Made by a program: the position numbers and the translations under genes
Shown here: positions 16,569 through 25,372 of the stretch, in pieces
Numbering within the stretch: the first letter of the stretch is position 1
How the letters are laid out: each line of letters opens with the position of its first letter
Notes under the pieces: generated by a model
Told to the model about the DNA's origin: nothing
What the model saw: the letters and a program-made list of their open reading frames with translations, nothing else
The model's database searches: none
Assembly (NCBI RefSeq): GCF_000447755.1
Contig: NZ_AUNE01000059.1
Coordinates: 1-46,191, forward strand
Reading direction: 5' to 3'
DNA: 46,191 nucleotides
DNA from: Bacteriovorax sp. BSW11_IV
GTDB taxonomy: Bacteria; Bdellovibrionota; Bacteriovoracia; Bacteriovoracales; Bacteriovoracaceae

Positions 16569-17963
16569 CTATCTTATATCTATTATTGACTCTAGTTGTA
16601 AAGAGCGGCTTGCTTTTAAGAAGAAATATTCATTATTTGCGTAGTGTAGAGGCCACTCTTTTTTTAACTCATCTGTCGTTTGGAAAACTTTTGAAAACGT
16701 ACCTCTAAATTCATCAGCGTAGTAATGCGCATAGCGTCCGACAAAGAATGCTTTATTAAGACCAAGTTCATTTAAAAGATTGGCCACCGCATGGTGATGT
16801 TGCTCGGCCTGATCACCAAGCTCATTCATATCGCCAATGACAATTAAACTTTTTTCAATATCTAACTTATTTCGCACCAAGTAATTTTTAAAAGATCTCA
16901 ATGCGGCCATCATTGAAGTTGGGTTAGCATTATAGGCATCCAAGAAGATATGCTTGTTTTTATCAAAGATCCATTCAGAACGATTCAACTTAGGAAGCTT
17001 AAAATTCTTTAGGACTTCGATCAAATCAAATGTGTGCCCAGGAATACATGCATTGATTAGCAAAAAGGCAGCAATCAAGTTTTGAATATTGTAATCTTCT
17101 TGGATATTTGAATTTTTGAATGAGATTTCGCTATCATTCCAAAACAAATCAACGGACTGATCATCCTTGATTGTAAAAGTAACTTCTTCTCCCAATCTTA
17201 TAACTCCAGGAAAACTTGGCAGAGTTTTAAGATTCTTATCAAGTGCATTCAGAAGAAATATAGATTCTTTATCGGCATGATCACGAACGTATCTATAAAG
17301 AGCACCTTTCTCTTCCAGAATTTTTTCTACTGTTCCAAAAAATTCGATATGTGCGACACCAACACTTGAAATCATTCCAGATTGTGGACCAGCAAGCTCA
17401 CATAAAAACTGAATTTCTCCAGGGTGATTCGTTCCCATTTCTACAATGGCAATTTTTTGTGAGTCCTCTAAATCTAGTAACGTGAATGGAACTCCTAAAT
17501 GATTATTGAGGTTCCCTTTCGTTTTAAGTACACAACCGGGATAAATCTTATCTGCAAACGCAAATAACATTTCTTTTGTTGTCGTCTTACCATTTGATCC
17601 CGTAATGCCGATTATTCTACCGCCATTACTAACCCATTCGTCACGACGCTTCTTTGATATCTCTTGTAAAAATTTGATCGTATCTGAAACTAGAACGATT
17701 TTACTTTCAGGATATTTTTTTGCGATTTCTTCAACACTATTTAATTGAAATGTCTCATTGCTTATTACGGCCAAAGGACATCCCTTTTCTAAAATTTGCT
17801 CTAAAAATTTTCCACCATCAAACTTCTCACCCTTTATACCTAAAAAGGCCATTCCTTGTACGAACGCTCTGGAATCAGTACAAAGCTTCAGATCCTTTTT
17901 AAAAGAAGGGTTAAATGTATTAGTAATATACTTAGAGTCTTCTAGAATTTTTGAATCAAACAT
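16569..17963 (-). CDS. murF: UDP-MurNAc-tripeptide-D-alanyl-D-alanine ligase MurF
   Basis: MurF adds D-Ala-D-Ala to the UDP-MurNAc tripeptide. The 464-residue length fits. Motifs: LCTDSRAFVQGMAFLGIKG (N-terminal uridine domain), P-loop GITGSNGKTTTKEM, GNLNNHLGVPFTLL, VEMGTNHPGEI, ISSVGVAHIEFFG, and FLDAYNANPTSMMAAL in the C-terminal domain. The start ATG overlaps the murE stop by one base. Confidence 0.96.
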   Translation of the reverse strand: MFDSKILEDSKYITNTFNPSFKKDLKLCTDSRAFVQGMAFLGIKGEKFDGGKFLEQILEKGCPLAVISNETFQLNSVEEIAKKYPESKIVLVSDTIKFLQEISKKRRDEWVSNGGRIIGITGSNGKTTTKEMLFAFADKIYPGCVLKTKGNLNNHLGVPFTLLDLEDSQKIAIVEMGTNHPGEIQFLCELAGPQSGMISSVGVAHIEFFGTVEKILEEKGALYRYVRDHADKESIFLLNALDKNLKTLPSFPGVIRLGEEVTFTIKDDQSVDLFWNDSEISFKNSNIQEDYNIQNLIAAFLLINACIPGHTFDLIEVLKNFKLPKLNRSEWIFDKNKHIFLDAYNANPTSMMAALRSFKNYLVRNKLDIEKSLIVIGDMNELGDQAEQHHHAVANLLNELGLNKAFFVGRYAHYYADEFRGTFSKVFQTTDELKKEWPLHYANNEYFFLKASRSLQLESIIDIR

Positions 17964-19339
17964 TATTGTTCCGAAATAATTTGTTCCACTATAGAAAAGT
18001 CACTAAAAGGAAGTTTCTCACCTTTTACTTCTTGATACTCTTCATGCCCTTTGCCTGCAATTAAGATTATAGATGGACCCTTCTTCGCATCAAAAGCTTT
18101 TCGAATAGCATCCGCTCTATTTTCTTCAATAATATAATTGGCATTTTCAACGCCCGGAAGAACATCATTAATAATCGCAAGAGGTTCTTCACTTCTTGGG
18201 TTGTCACTTGTAACAACTACAAGGTTTGAATATTTTGCAGCGGCCTGTCCCATTAAAGGACGCTTCGTTCTATCTCGATCTCCACCACAGCCAAAAACTG
18301 TAATCAAATACATATTTGGGAATGCACTGGCGATGGCATGACAAATATTTTTAATAGCATCTGGAGAATGGGCATAATCAATTACAAATAAATGATCGCC
18401 ACATTCATATGCAGAAAATCTTCCCTTTGGAAGCTTTAGACCATAAAGATTATGATTCTTAATTCCTGTCAGATTTTCAAAAAGTTTAGTCGCTAGGAGT
18501 AGATTGTTAAAATTATACTTTGCTCTAAAAGCATAAGGGATATCATCTTCTTCAATATAAAAATCAGAGACAATCTCATAAGGAATATTTATCTTCTCAA
18601 GCCCTTGATAAACGCTTTCTTCATGCTCTGGAACAAAAAGATAGTTTTTATTTTTCAACTTGTCGCTGATTTTACTCTTTGCTTGAAAATACTCTTCTAA
18701 TGTCCCGTGATAATCTAGGTGATCTTGTGAAAAGCTAGTCCATGCCCCTGCATCCAACATGACATCATAAAGTCTGTCTTGCATAAGAGCGTGACTACTC
18801 ACTTCCATAAAAACTAAATCAAATTCATCTTGAAATTTATGAAGAATTTTTCTTAACTCTAAATATGATGGAGTCGTAGCACTGATCTCTGGATAAATCT
18901 CTTCATCAGCATCAAAAACGCCAAGAGTTCCAATGGAAAATGCTTTAACATTGTTGAGCTTTGCAATTTGAACAGCTAAGTTAACAGTTGTCGTCTTTCC
19001 ATTTGTTCCTGTCACGCCTGCGATCTTCAACTTGTTCGTTAGCGGGTAGAGCTTATTACATATTGCTCTTTGACCTTCAAGAAAATCATTCACAACTATA
19101 TAGTTCGCCTTAAGATCAGGAACTTCTCTATTTAATACGAGTAAACCGGCATTGGCCTTACTACTTCGTTCTAAGAAAACTGCAAGTGCTTTTTCATTTT
19201 CATGAATGAAGTAGAATACTAAATCATTCATCGAAGAATTTTGAATATTAGTTGTCGCATTACTAATATTAAAATCCCCATTAATAAATGAGGATTTTAA
19301 ATTAGGACCTAAAAGTTCGATTAAGTTTTGTTTATTCAT
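17963..19339 (-). CDS. murE: UDP-MurNAc-L-Ala-D-Glu-meso-diaminopimelate ligase MurE
   Basis: MurE adds the third stem-peptide residue. P-loop GVTGTNGKTTTVNL and the region ATTPSYLELRKIL...MEVSSHAL are diagnostic. The specificity motif reads TSDNPRSEEP, the DNPR form found in diaminopimelate-adding enzymes, so the murein is predicted to be of the Gram-negative DAP type. At 458 residues it is somewhat shorter than E. coli MurE (495), mainly in the N-terminal domain. The ATG overlaps the ftsI stop by 8 nt (ATGAATAA), and it leads directly into murF. Confidence 0.95.
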   Translation of the reverse strand: MNKQNLIELLGPNLKSSFINGDFNISNATTNIQNSSMNDLVFYFIHENEKALAVFLERSSKANAGLLVLNREVPDLKANYIVVNDFLEGQRAICNKLYPLTNKLKIAGVTGTNGKTTTVNLAVQIAKLNNVKAFSIGTLGVFDADEEIYPEISATTPSYLELRKILHKFQDEFDLVFMEVSSHALMQDRLYDVMLDAGAWTSFSQDHLDYHGTLEEYFQAKSKISDKLKNKNYLFVPEHEESVYQGLEKINIPYEIVSDFYIEEDDIPYAFRAKYNFNNLLLATKLFENLTGIKNHNLYGLKLPKGRFSAYECGDHLFVIDYAHSPDAIKNICHAIASAFPNMYLITVFGCGGDRDRTKRPLMGQAAAKYSNLVVVTSDNPRSEEPLAIINDVLPGVENANYIIEENRADAIRKAFDAKKGPSIILIAGKGHEEYQEVKGEKLPFSDFSIVEQIISEQ

Positions 19340-21257
19340 AAGTAGGTGGAGTGTAAATTAGCTTAACAACTGTGCTCTCGTCAATCTTTGTTCCGGCCTC
19401 AGGAATTTGCTTAGAAACAACCCCAATTCCTCTATGCGATAGCGACAATTGGAGCTTATCTCCTAATGCATTTGCAGATCTCTTATCAAGGCCAATGAAA
19501 TTTGGAGCTTCACCTCTTCCGAGAATTCTCGTAGATGAGTGTTGGACTTGAACAGTATCGAAGGCCTTAGCATTTTCAAAATTTTCATTATTTGCCAAGT
19601 TAGAGAACTCTTTATTTTTATAGAGAATATACTGTGTAACCTTCTTGAATACCGGCGCAGTAACTGTCCCACCATAATATGATTTTCCAGCGCCCGGTTT
19701 ATCAACATAGACATAAACCACAAATGGATTATTAACTCCAACAGGATATCCTAAAAAACCTGGAATATATCCATTATAGCGGCCTGTTTCATCAGTTCTT
19801 TGTGCAGTTGATGTTTTTCCAGCAATTGTATAATAAGGAATTTTCGCTCTCGTCCCTGTTCCATTTTCTACCGCATTAACAAGCATTCTTGTCAGTTCGT
19901 TTGCAACGTTCTCAGGAATCACTCTTTTTGTTTCAGGTTTTTCACCCTCTTTGCGCTTAACAATCGTAGGCTTCACAAAAACCCCGCCATTAGCGACTGT
20001 GGCATATGCTGAAAGCATTTGAATACCCGTTGTGGCAACACCTTGACCAAAACTAATATTAGACAAACTAAGAGGCCTTACATTCTCATCTTCAGTAAAA
20101 ATCCCACGAGATTCACCAGGCAATTCAATATTAGTCTTCTCTCCAATACCAAAATTAACTAGCGTTTTTCTAAGTTTTGGAAAAGTTAAATCGAAAGCAA
20201 TTTTAGTCGTACCGACGTTAGAACTGTATTTGATAATCTCATCAACACTTAACCACTCAAATTGTTTGCGCGATTCGGCCTCAGAAATAATGTGACCTTC
20301 AACTTTAATCTGTCCTCTTTCGCAATAATAATTAGTATCACTCTTAGCAATATTATTTTCTAAAGCAGATGCTACAGTTAAAATTTTAAACGTTGACCCT
20401 GGCTCAAAAGGATCACTAATAAAAGGAAGTTTTCTCAATTCTGATTTGTAATCTTGTGGTTCATTTGGATCAAAATTTGGATAATTTGCCATCGCCAAAA
20501 TTTCACCCGTTCTAATATCAATAACGCCAATTCCACCGCGTTTGGCCTCAAATTCATCAACTGCTTCTTTCAAGGCCTTCTCGGCGACCGCTTGTATATC
20601 TTTATCAATTGTCAGATAGATATCTTTTGCACGATCACCAATTTCAGTACTTTCATAGCGTACAGGTCTTCCCTTTCTATCTATAATATACTTCATAATC
20701 TTAGGCTCTCCCCTAAGATCAGAGTCATAAGCATATTCAATTCCTGAAAGACCGGCATTATCAATACCAACAAAGCCTAAGGACTGAGATAGAAGTTCGT
20801 GATTTGGATAAAATCTTTTTGGAACAGCTTCAATATAGATTCCTGGAAGATCTTTGATCTTCTCCACCTGCTCATCAGTTAGTCTCATTTTACGACCCAA
20901 CCAAGTGAATCGTTCTCTGTTTGATACTTTTTTAACTATTGTATCGTATGAAAGTTCAGGAATAATTTTTGCTAACTTTTTATACTCATCTTTCGGATTT
21001 TCCATATTTTTAGGAATTGTAAACAATGAGTATGTTTGAATGTTGATAGCCAATGGGTTTCCATTTCTATCATAAATATTACCGCGTTTGGGATATACTT
21101 TTCTTTCACGAAAGAACTGCTTCTTTGCTTTAGTAATCAGTTTCTCTTTATCGAGGACTTGAACTTTAAAGGCCTTCCCTGCCACAATTAAAAAGGCAAA
21201 CATAAAGCCTAAGAAGATTCTAAATACTAATTTCGCGTTTCTTTCTTTATCGTTCAT
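19332..21257 (-). CDS. ftsI: Septal transpeptidase FtsI (class B PBP) with PASTA domain
   Basis: FtsI cross-links septal murein with FtsW. The 641-residue protein has one N-terminal membrane helix (about 11-29), a dimerisation region (RGNIYDRNGNPLA at 59-71) and a transpeptidase domain. The catalytic Ser is S288 in SxxK (STFK), SSN is at 345-347, and the third motif reads KTS at 481-483 instead of the usual KTG. A single C-terminal PASTA domain (about 584-637, APNFIGLDKRSANALGDKLQ then IPEAGTKIDESTVVKLIY) follows, a feature more familiar in Gram-positive and delta-type FtsI. It overlaps ftsL by 4 nt (ATGA) and murE by 8 nt. Confidence 0.95.
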   Translation of the reverse strand: MNDKERNAKLVFRIFLGFMFAFLIVAGKAFKVQVLDKEKLITKAKKQFFRERKVYPKRGNIYDRNGNPLAINIQTYSLFTIPKNMENPKDEYKKLAKIIPELSYDTIVKKVSNRERFTWLGRKMRLTDEQVEKIKDLPGIYIEAVPKRFYPNHELLSQSLGFVGIDNAGLSGIEYAYDSDLRGEPKIMKYIIDRKGRPVRYESTEIGDRAKDIYLTIDKDIQAVAEKALKEAVDEFEAKRGGIGVIDIRTGEILAMANYPNFDPNEPQDYKSELRKLPFISDPFEPGSTFKILTVASALENNIAKSDTNYYCERGQIKVEGHIISEAESRKQFEWLSVDEIIKYSSNVGTTKIAFDLTFPKLRKTLVNFGIGEKTNIELPGESRGIFTEDENVRPLSLSNISFGQGVATTGIQMLSAYATVANGGVFVKPTIVKRKEGEKPETKRVIPENVANELTRMLVNAVENGTGTRAKIPYYTIAGKTSTAQRTDETGRYNGYIPGFLGYPVGVNNPFVVYVYVDKPGAGKSYYGGTVTAPVFKKVTQYILYKNKEFSNLANNENFENAKAFDTVQVQHSSTRILGRGEAPNFIGLDKRSANALGDKLQLSLSHRGIGVVSKQIPEAGTKIDESTVVKLIYTPPTYE

Positions 21258-21595
21258 GGAATTACAATAATCTGATGCTGTTTCGGCTCACTAAGATCAA
21301 ACTTCTTCGCCATTTTTCTTAAGTTATTAACAGAGAGCATTCTCGCCTTGCGGGCCTTAAGCTCTTTTCCTTCAACTACAACTTGCTCTATATCTCTATT
21401 GATACTTGTAATGTTGTAATTAAGTTCAACACCTTTCATTCTAAAAAGAACAAAAAGAATACCTATAATTGAAATTGTAAGAAATATTGGTAGACCTTGG
21501 GAACTTAAAAATATTTTTTTTAATTGTTCCTTAGCTTTGGTTTTAAATGCCGAAGAAGTCGGCACTGCCTTCTTCTTTTTCTTGATAACGGCCAT
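21254..21595 (-). CDS. ftsL: FtsL-like divisome protein
   Basis: A small bitopic protein in the position of ftsL between rsmH and ftsI. With the ATG at 21595 (AGGAG 5 nt upstream) it has 113 residues; an earlier GTG is too close to the ribosome site. A strongly basic cytoplasmic N-terminus (VIKKKKKAVP) is followed by one membrane helix (GLPIFLTISIIGILFVLF). Then come a predicted coiled coil and the typical FtsL ending with VNNLRKMAKKFDLSEP. FtsL forms the FtsQLB complex that activates FtsWI. The sequence is divergent, as usual for this family, so identity is from topology and context. Confidence 0.85.
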   Translation of the reverse strand: MAVIKKKKKAVPTSSAFKTKAKEQLKKIFLSSQGLPIFLTISIIGILFVLFRMKGVELNYNITSINRDIEQVVVEGKELKARKARMLSVNNLRKMAKKFDLSEPKQHQIIVIP

Positions 21596-21619
21596 ATTCA
21601 CTCCTTGAATAAAAAGCTG

Positions 21620-22600
21620 TTAATTACCTTTTAGGTGCTCGTACTTATTTTTGGATTTTTTCCTTTCAATCCTTTCTAATATTCTTAGTTTAGCACTTCT
21701 TGATCTAGAATTCTCTAAAATTTCTTCTTTTGTTGGTACAATTGGTTTTTTAGTTAATTGCTCACAAGGAATGCTGCCATCTGTCATATTTTTAAATGCG
21801 ACTTTTGTAATACGATCTTCTAGTGAATGAAAGCTAATTATTGCTAATCGGCCACCAACTCTTAGTAAAGGTAATACTTGATCGAGGAGCTCTTCTAATA
21901 CTTGAAGCTCTTGATTTACTTCAATCCTTAATGCCTGAAAGCTCTTCGTGGCCGGATTGATTCCATCGTAACGCATTTTCTTTGGGTAACAATGAAAGAT
22001 GAGATCTTCTAATTGTTTCGTTGTCTTAATTGGCTCAACGGCCCTTTGTTCAACAATCCTCTCTGCAATTCTTCTTGCAAACTTTTCTTCTCCGTATTCG
22101 CGAAGAATTTTTTCCAATTGAATTTCAGAGTAATTATTAACGATATATTCAGCCGTCATGATGTCGTCATTATCGACATCCATTCTCATGTCGAGAACAG
22201 CATCACTTCTAAAAGAGAATCCCCTCTCACCTTTATCAAAGTGATGAGAAGAAACACCAAGATCAAGAAGGATTCCATCAAAGCCACCTTGTTCGATGAT
22301 GTCTTGTCTCTTCTCTTTTATATATGTTGGAAAATTGCGAAAATTAGAATCAACAAGATCAATTCTTGAGCTTGCATTTTCTTTTTCGATTCTATTTCTT
22401 CCGTTATTCAATGCATCTGGGTCTTGGTCAAAACACACAAGTTGATTTTTAACATTCTGATGAAAAAGCGCAAAGCTATGTCCACCACCACCAAATGTTA
22501 AATCGGCATAAAAAAACTTATCGCGAGACTCTTCCTGAACTTCAGTTAGAGTCTCGATACATTCTTTTTTTAATACTGAGTAATGTTGTGTGTATGTCAT
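21620..22600 (-). CDS. rsmH: 16S rRNA (cytosine-1402-N4)-methyltransferase RsmH
   Basis: RsmH (MraW) N4-methylates C1402 of 16S rRNA. The 326-residue length is right. Motifs: HYSVLKKECIETL at the start, SAM-binding YADLTFGGGGHSFAL, FDQDPDALNNGR, DGILLDLGVSSHHFDKGERG, and RLAIISFHSLEDRITK near the C-terminus. The ATG shares one base with the mtnP stop (TAATG). mraZ, the usual first gene before rsmH, is absent; a nucleoside phosphorylase takes its place. Confidence 0.96.
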   Translation of the reverse strand: MTYTQHYSVLKKECIETLTEVQEESRDKFFYADLTFGGGGHSFALFHQNVKNQLVCFDQDPDALNNGRNRIEKENASSRIDLVDSNFRNFPTYIKEKRQDIIEQGGFDGILLDLGVSSHHFDKGERGFSFRSDAVLDMRMDVDNDDIMTAEYIVNNYSEIQLEKILREYGEEKFARRIAERIVEQRAVEPIKTTKQLEDLIFHCYPKKMRYDGINPATKSFQALRIEVNQELQVLEELLDQVLPLLRVGGRLAIISFHSLEDRITKVAFKNMTDGSIPCEQLTKKPIVPTKEEILENSRSRSAKLRILERIERKKSKNKYEHLKGN

Positions 22601-23439
22601 TATTTAACTAAAACCTCAATCCATTGCTTTTGCTCTTCAGTCATTCTTTCCTTCGGAGTCATGATTCCACCAGCGTTCTCTTTAATCACATTGATTGGAT
22701 TTGTATAAAGATCTGGAAGAACTTTCAAAAGAAGTTGTTGAGCAGCAGCGTTGTTTTGGTGCATTACTTTCATAATTTCTTCAACTGTACAGTGTTCTTC
22801 TTTCCAACAATCGTAATCAGTAACCATGGCCACTGTTGCGTAAGACATTCCCGCTTCTTTTGCGAGATATGATTCAGGAACATTAGTCATACCAATAACA
22901 TCTGCACCAAACGATCTATAGATTGCCGACTCTGCTTTACTAGAAAACTGTGGACCTTCAATACAAATATAGCTCCCACCTCTGTGATACTTAAGTTCAA
23001 GCTCATCACAAAACTTTGCAAGTCGAGATTGTAGCTCTTTGCAAATCGGCTCGGCAGTAGATACGTGAGCAACAATTCCATTTCCAAAGAATGTTCTCTC
23101 TCTCTTACCTTTTGTCCAATCGATGAATTGATCAGGTAGTACAAATGTTGTTGGATTGTGTTCTTCTTTCAAAGAACCTACTGCTGATACACTTACGATC
23201 ACTTCAACACCTAATTTCTTAAGTGCGAAAATATTCGCTCTATAATTTACTTCATGTGGCAAATAGCTATGGTTTCTTCCATGTCTTGGAAGAAAATAAA
23301 ACTTATTACCATTATATTCAGCTTCAAAAATTTTATCACTAGGGGTACCAAAAGGTGTTGAAACTTCATGTTCAGCTACAATATTAAACCCTTCAAGTTT
23401 ATATACACCGCTTCCACCGATTACGCCTACCGCCTTCAT
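22600..23439 (-). CDS. mtnP: S-methyl-5'-thioadenosine phosphorylase (MTAP family)
   Basis: Cleaves methylthioadenosine with phosphate to adenine and methylthioribose-1-phosphate, recycling the by-product of polyamine and quorum-signal synthesis. The start ATG at 23439 (AAGGGG 5 nt upstream) gives a 279-residue PNP/UDP-phosphorylase type 2 protein. Motifs: VGVIGGSGVYKLEGF, GTPSDKI, PRHGRNHSYLPHEVNYRANI, CIEGPQFSSKAES, IGMTNVPESYLAKEAGMSYA and VTDYDCW. MTA rather than inosine/guanosine specificity is supported by the MTAP-like MTNVPE...TDYDCW block but is not certain. It is the promoter-proximal gene of the dcw unit, with a one-base overlap to rsmH. Confidence 0.88.
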   Translation of the reverse strand: MKAVGVIGGSGVYKLEGFNIVAEHEVSTPFGTPSDKIFEAEYNGNKFYFLPRHGRNHSYLPHEVNYRANIFALKKLGVEVIVSVSAVGSLKEEHNPTTFVLPDQFIDWTKGKRERTFFGNGIVAHVSTAEPICKELQSRLAKFCDELELKYHRGGSYICIEGPQFSSKAESAIYRSFGADVIGMTNVPESYLAKEAGMSYATVAMVTDYDCWKEEHCTVEEIMKVMHQNNAAAQQLLLKVLPDLYTNPINVIKENAGGIMTPKERMTEEQKQWIEVLVK

Positions 23440-23481
23440 AGAATCCCCTTGTTTGACGAGATAATTGTTAGATGCCACAAT

Positions 23482-23489
23482 TTTATACT
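23482..23489. promoter_or_regulatory. Overlapping divergent -10 boxes between mtnP/dcw and the hydrolase gene
   Basis: TATACT reads on the plus strand (23484-23489) and TATAAA on the minus strand (23487-23482). No good -35 hexamer is seen for either. If used, the minus-strand start would lie about 35 nt before mtnP and drive the first dcw unit. Confidence 0.3.
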
Positions 23490-23501
23490 CATCATGTTAG
23501 A

Positions 23502-24773
23502 ATGGAAACTCTATTTAGTAGTGTAGGGGCCAATAGAAAAGATTACATTATGATGAAAGATCAAATTCACGACATAAATCTTCATTATAAATCTCTTCTT
23601 AAGAAGATTGGGCACCATAATGCGCGAAAACTGCGTTATAAAAAAATTCTAACCAGTGCTTCGAAAACATCATCTCGTGAAATTTTTGAGAAGATTTGTG
23701 ATTTTAAAAATGGCATTTCACCAAATGACTTAACAGATCTTATAAAAAAAATGACCAATGCAAGTACTTGGATTGGTCATACATATTTGCGCTATCTAAT
23801 TTCTCACGTCAATTTCACAAGCTATGGCAATAGCATTTCTAATTCAGATAAAGTTGAAGATATTTTAGAACACGTTAGGCGAGGAATACCATTAAATGGA
23901 AGATACTCCCACGATGATATATTCAAAGCAATCTATGATGAATGTGAATTACGTCATTATTTTCCAGATCATAAACCTGCGCTAAGAATTCCAAAAACAA
24001 ATGTTACCGTTGTCCTCATTTCTGGTGTTCTTAATGAAATTTTTTCTACTGCTGCTTTTGAAAGAGGAGCCGATCATCTTTGTCAAATCAGTCACGCTAA
24101 ATACATTACTACAAATGTAAAAGGGACAAAGAGTAGTGAACACAATAGTGAACTCATTGCAAAACAGCTAACAAAATATATTGATGAAAATCCTGAAGAG
24201 AAACTTTGGTTAATTGGCTTTTCAAAAGGGGGAGTAGATGCTCTTCACTTTATGAGAAATCATAGAATATTCTGCGAAAGAAATGTCATCGGACTCTCGA
24301 CTGTTGCGAGCCCAATCCTAGGTTCAGATCATGTGAATAATAAATTCATTGGTGTTCTTAATCAGCTTCATAAGTTAAGTGACAATCCTATCTACAAATA
24401 TATAGAAGAGACTAGGGGAACACTTGGTCCAGAATTTCAAAAATCACTTTCATCTTCTCACCAACGAGTGTGGTTTCGTCATAATCATCAAGAACTTCCC
24501 AAGTCACCGTTTTATACTTCTGTAGCTTTTGAATCAAGCTGGTATGAAAGTCATCTTTGGATGATTCTTACAAAACTCATTTTTAGAAGTCGTAAAAGTA
24601 ATGATGGGGTAGTGGATGTTGAGAATGCAACCTTCCCAAGCTATTTCAACGGGATCAATTTAGGAATTTTACGAGGGCATCATTTAGTTGGGACTCGTTC
24701 AAGCCACTTTTGCCAAGAGGCCCTAATGGAATCCCATCTTATTTTTTTAAAATATTTAGGCCTTATTGATTAA
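23502..24773 (+). CDS. Alpha/beta-hydrolase-like protein (putative lipase/esterase)
   Basis: The family is not recognised by name, but a serine-hydrolase triad can be traced. The nucleophile elbow is [10 protein letters not shown] (G-x-S-x-G), the acid is in [15 protein letters not shown], and the His is in [14 protein letters not shown]. They are in the right order and spacing for a lipase-type fold in the C-terminal half. The N-terminal ~170 residues are helical with no signal peptide. No membrane helix is evident, so it is likely cytoplasmic. The start is uncertain: ATGs at 23472, 23502 and 23550 are all in frame with no clear ribosome site. The one at 23472 would lie upstream of the candidate promoter. 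The gene converges on mglA, overlapping its end by 4 nt. Confidence 0.75.
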   Translation: METLFSSVGANRKDYIMMKDQIHDINLHYKSLLKKIGHHNARKLRYKKILTSASKTSSREIFEKICDFKNGISPNDLTDLIKKMTNASTWIGHTYLRYLISHVNFTSYGNSISNSDKVEDILEHVRRGIPLNGRYSHDDIFKAIYDECELRHYFPDHKPALRIPKTNVTVVLISGVLNEIFSTAAFERGADHLCQISHAKYITTNVKGTKSSEHNSELIAKQLTKYIDENPEEKLWLIGFSKGGVDALHFMRNHRIFCERNVIGLSTVASPILGSDHVNNKFIGVLNQLHKLSDNPIYKYIEETRGTLGPEFQKSLSSSHQRVWFRHNHQELPKSPFYTSVAFESSWYESHLWMILTKLIFRSRKSNDGVVDVENATFPSYFNGINLGILRGHHLVGTRSSHFCQEALMESHLIFLKYLGLID

Positions 24774-25360
24774 TTAAGGCCACCTTTCAAATTCATAAGA
24801 ACTAACTTTGAGATACTTTTTAAAGTTTCAAATACTCCATTTCCACTGACAGCAATACCATCAAATTCTGGGGCATCCCACTTGTTAAGCTTCTCTTTCA
24901 AATCTTCCACAGAGACTGCGTTTGGAAGATCACGCTTGTTCCATTGAAAAACAAGAGGAATCGTTGAAATATCATAACCTTGCTCTTCTAAATTTTTCTC
25001 AAGGCCACGCAAACTTTCAATATTAGCTTCCATCCTCTCAACTTGTGAATCTGCAACAAATACAATCCCATCTACTCCGCGAAGAATCAGTTTTCTTGAA
25101 GCTTCATAGAATACTTGTCCAGGTACTGTATACAGGTGAAAGCGAGTTTTAAAACCTCTTACTTCACCAAGTTCTAGTGGTAAAAAATCAAAGAATAGAG
25201 TTCTTTCATTTTCAGTGTTTAGAGTAATCATTTTACCCTTATTATCGCCACTTGTTTTTTGATACACATATTGAATATTAGTCGTCTTTCCACCTAGGCC
25301 CGGACCATAGTAGACGATCTTACAATTAACTTCTTTAGTGTTGTAATTGACAAAAGACAT
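24770..25360 (-). CDS. mglA: Small Ras-like GTPase MglA
   Basis: MglA is a polarity switch; in myxobacteria it sets cell polarity and motility, and in Bdellovibrio it is needed for prey invasion (established knowledge). The 196-residue protein has P-loop GPGLGGKTT (19-27) and the MglA-specific switch [20 protein letters not shown] in place of Ras DxxGQ. The guanine motif is WNKRDL (N/TKxD). Length and motifs match MglA closely. It lies 12 nt after a Roadblock-type gene, the usual mglBA arrangement. Confidence 0.95.
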   Translation of the reverse strand: MSFVNYNTKEVNCKIVYYGPGLGGKTTNIQYVYQKTSGDNKGKMITLNTENERTLFFDFLPLELGEVRGFKTRFHLYTVPGQVFYEASRKLILRGVDGIVFVADSQVERMEANIESLRGLEKNLEEQGYDISTIPLVFQWNKRDLPNAVSVEDLKEKLNKWDAPEFDGIAVSGNGVFETLKSISKLVLMNLKGGLN

Positions 25361-25372
25361 CCCAATCCCGCC

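Noticed and set aside
23472-23501. ATG at 23472 as the hydrolase start
   Set aside because: It precedes the candidate promoter and would leave no room for transcription signals between it and mtnP; kept only as an alternative.
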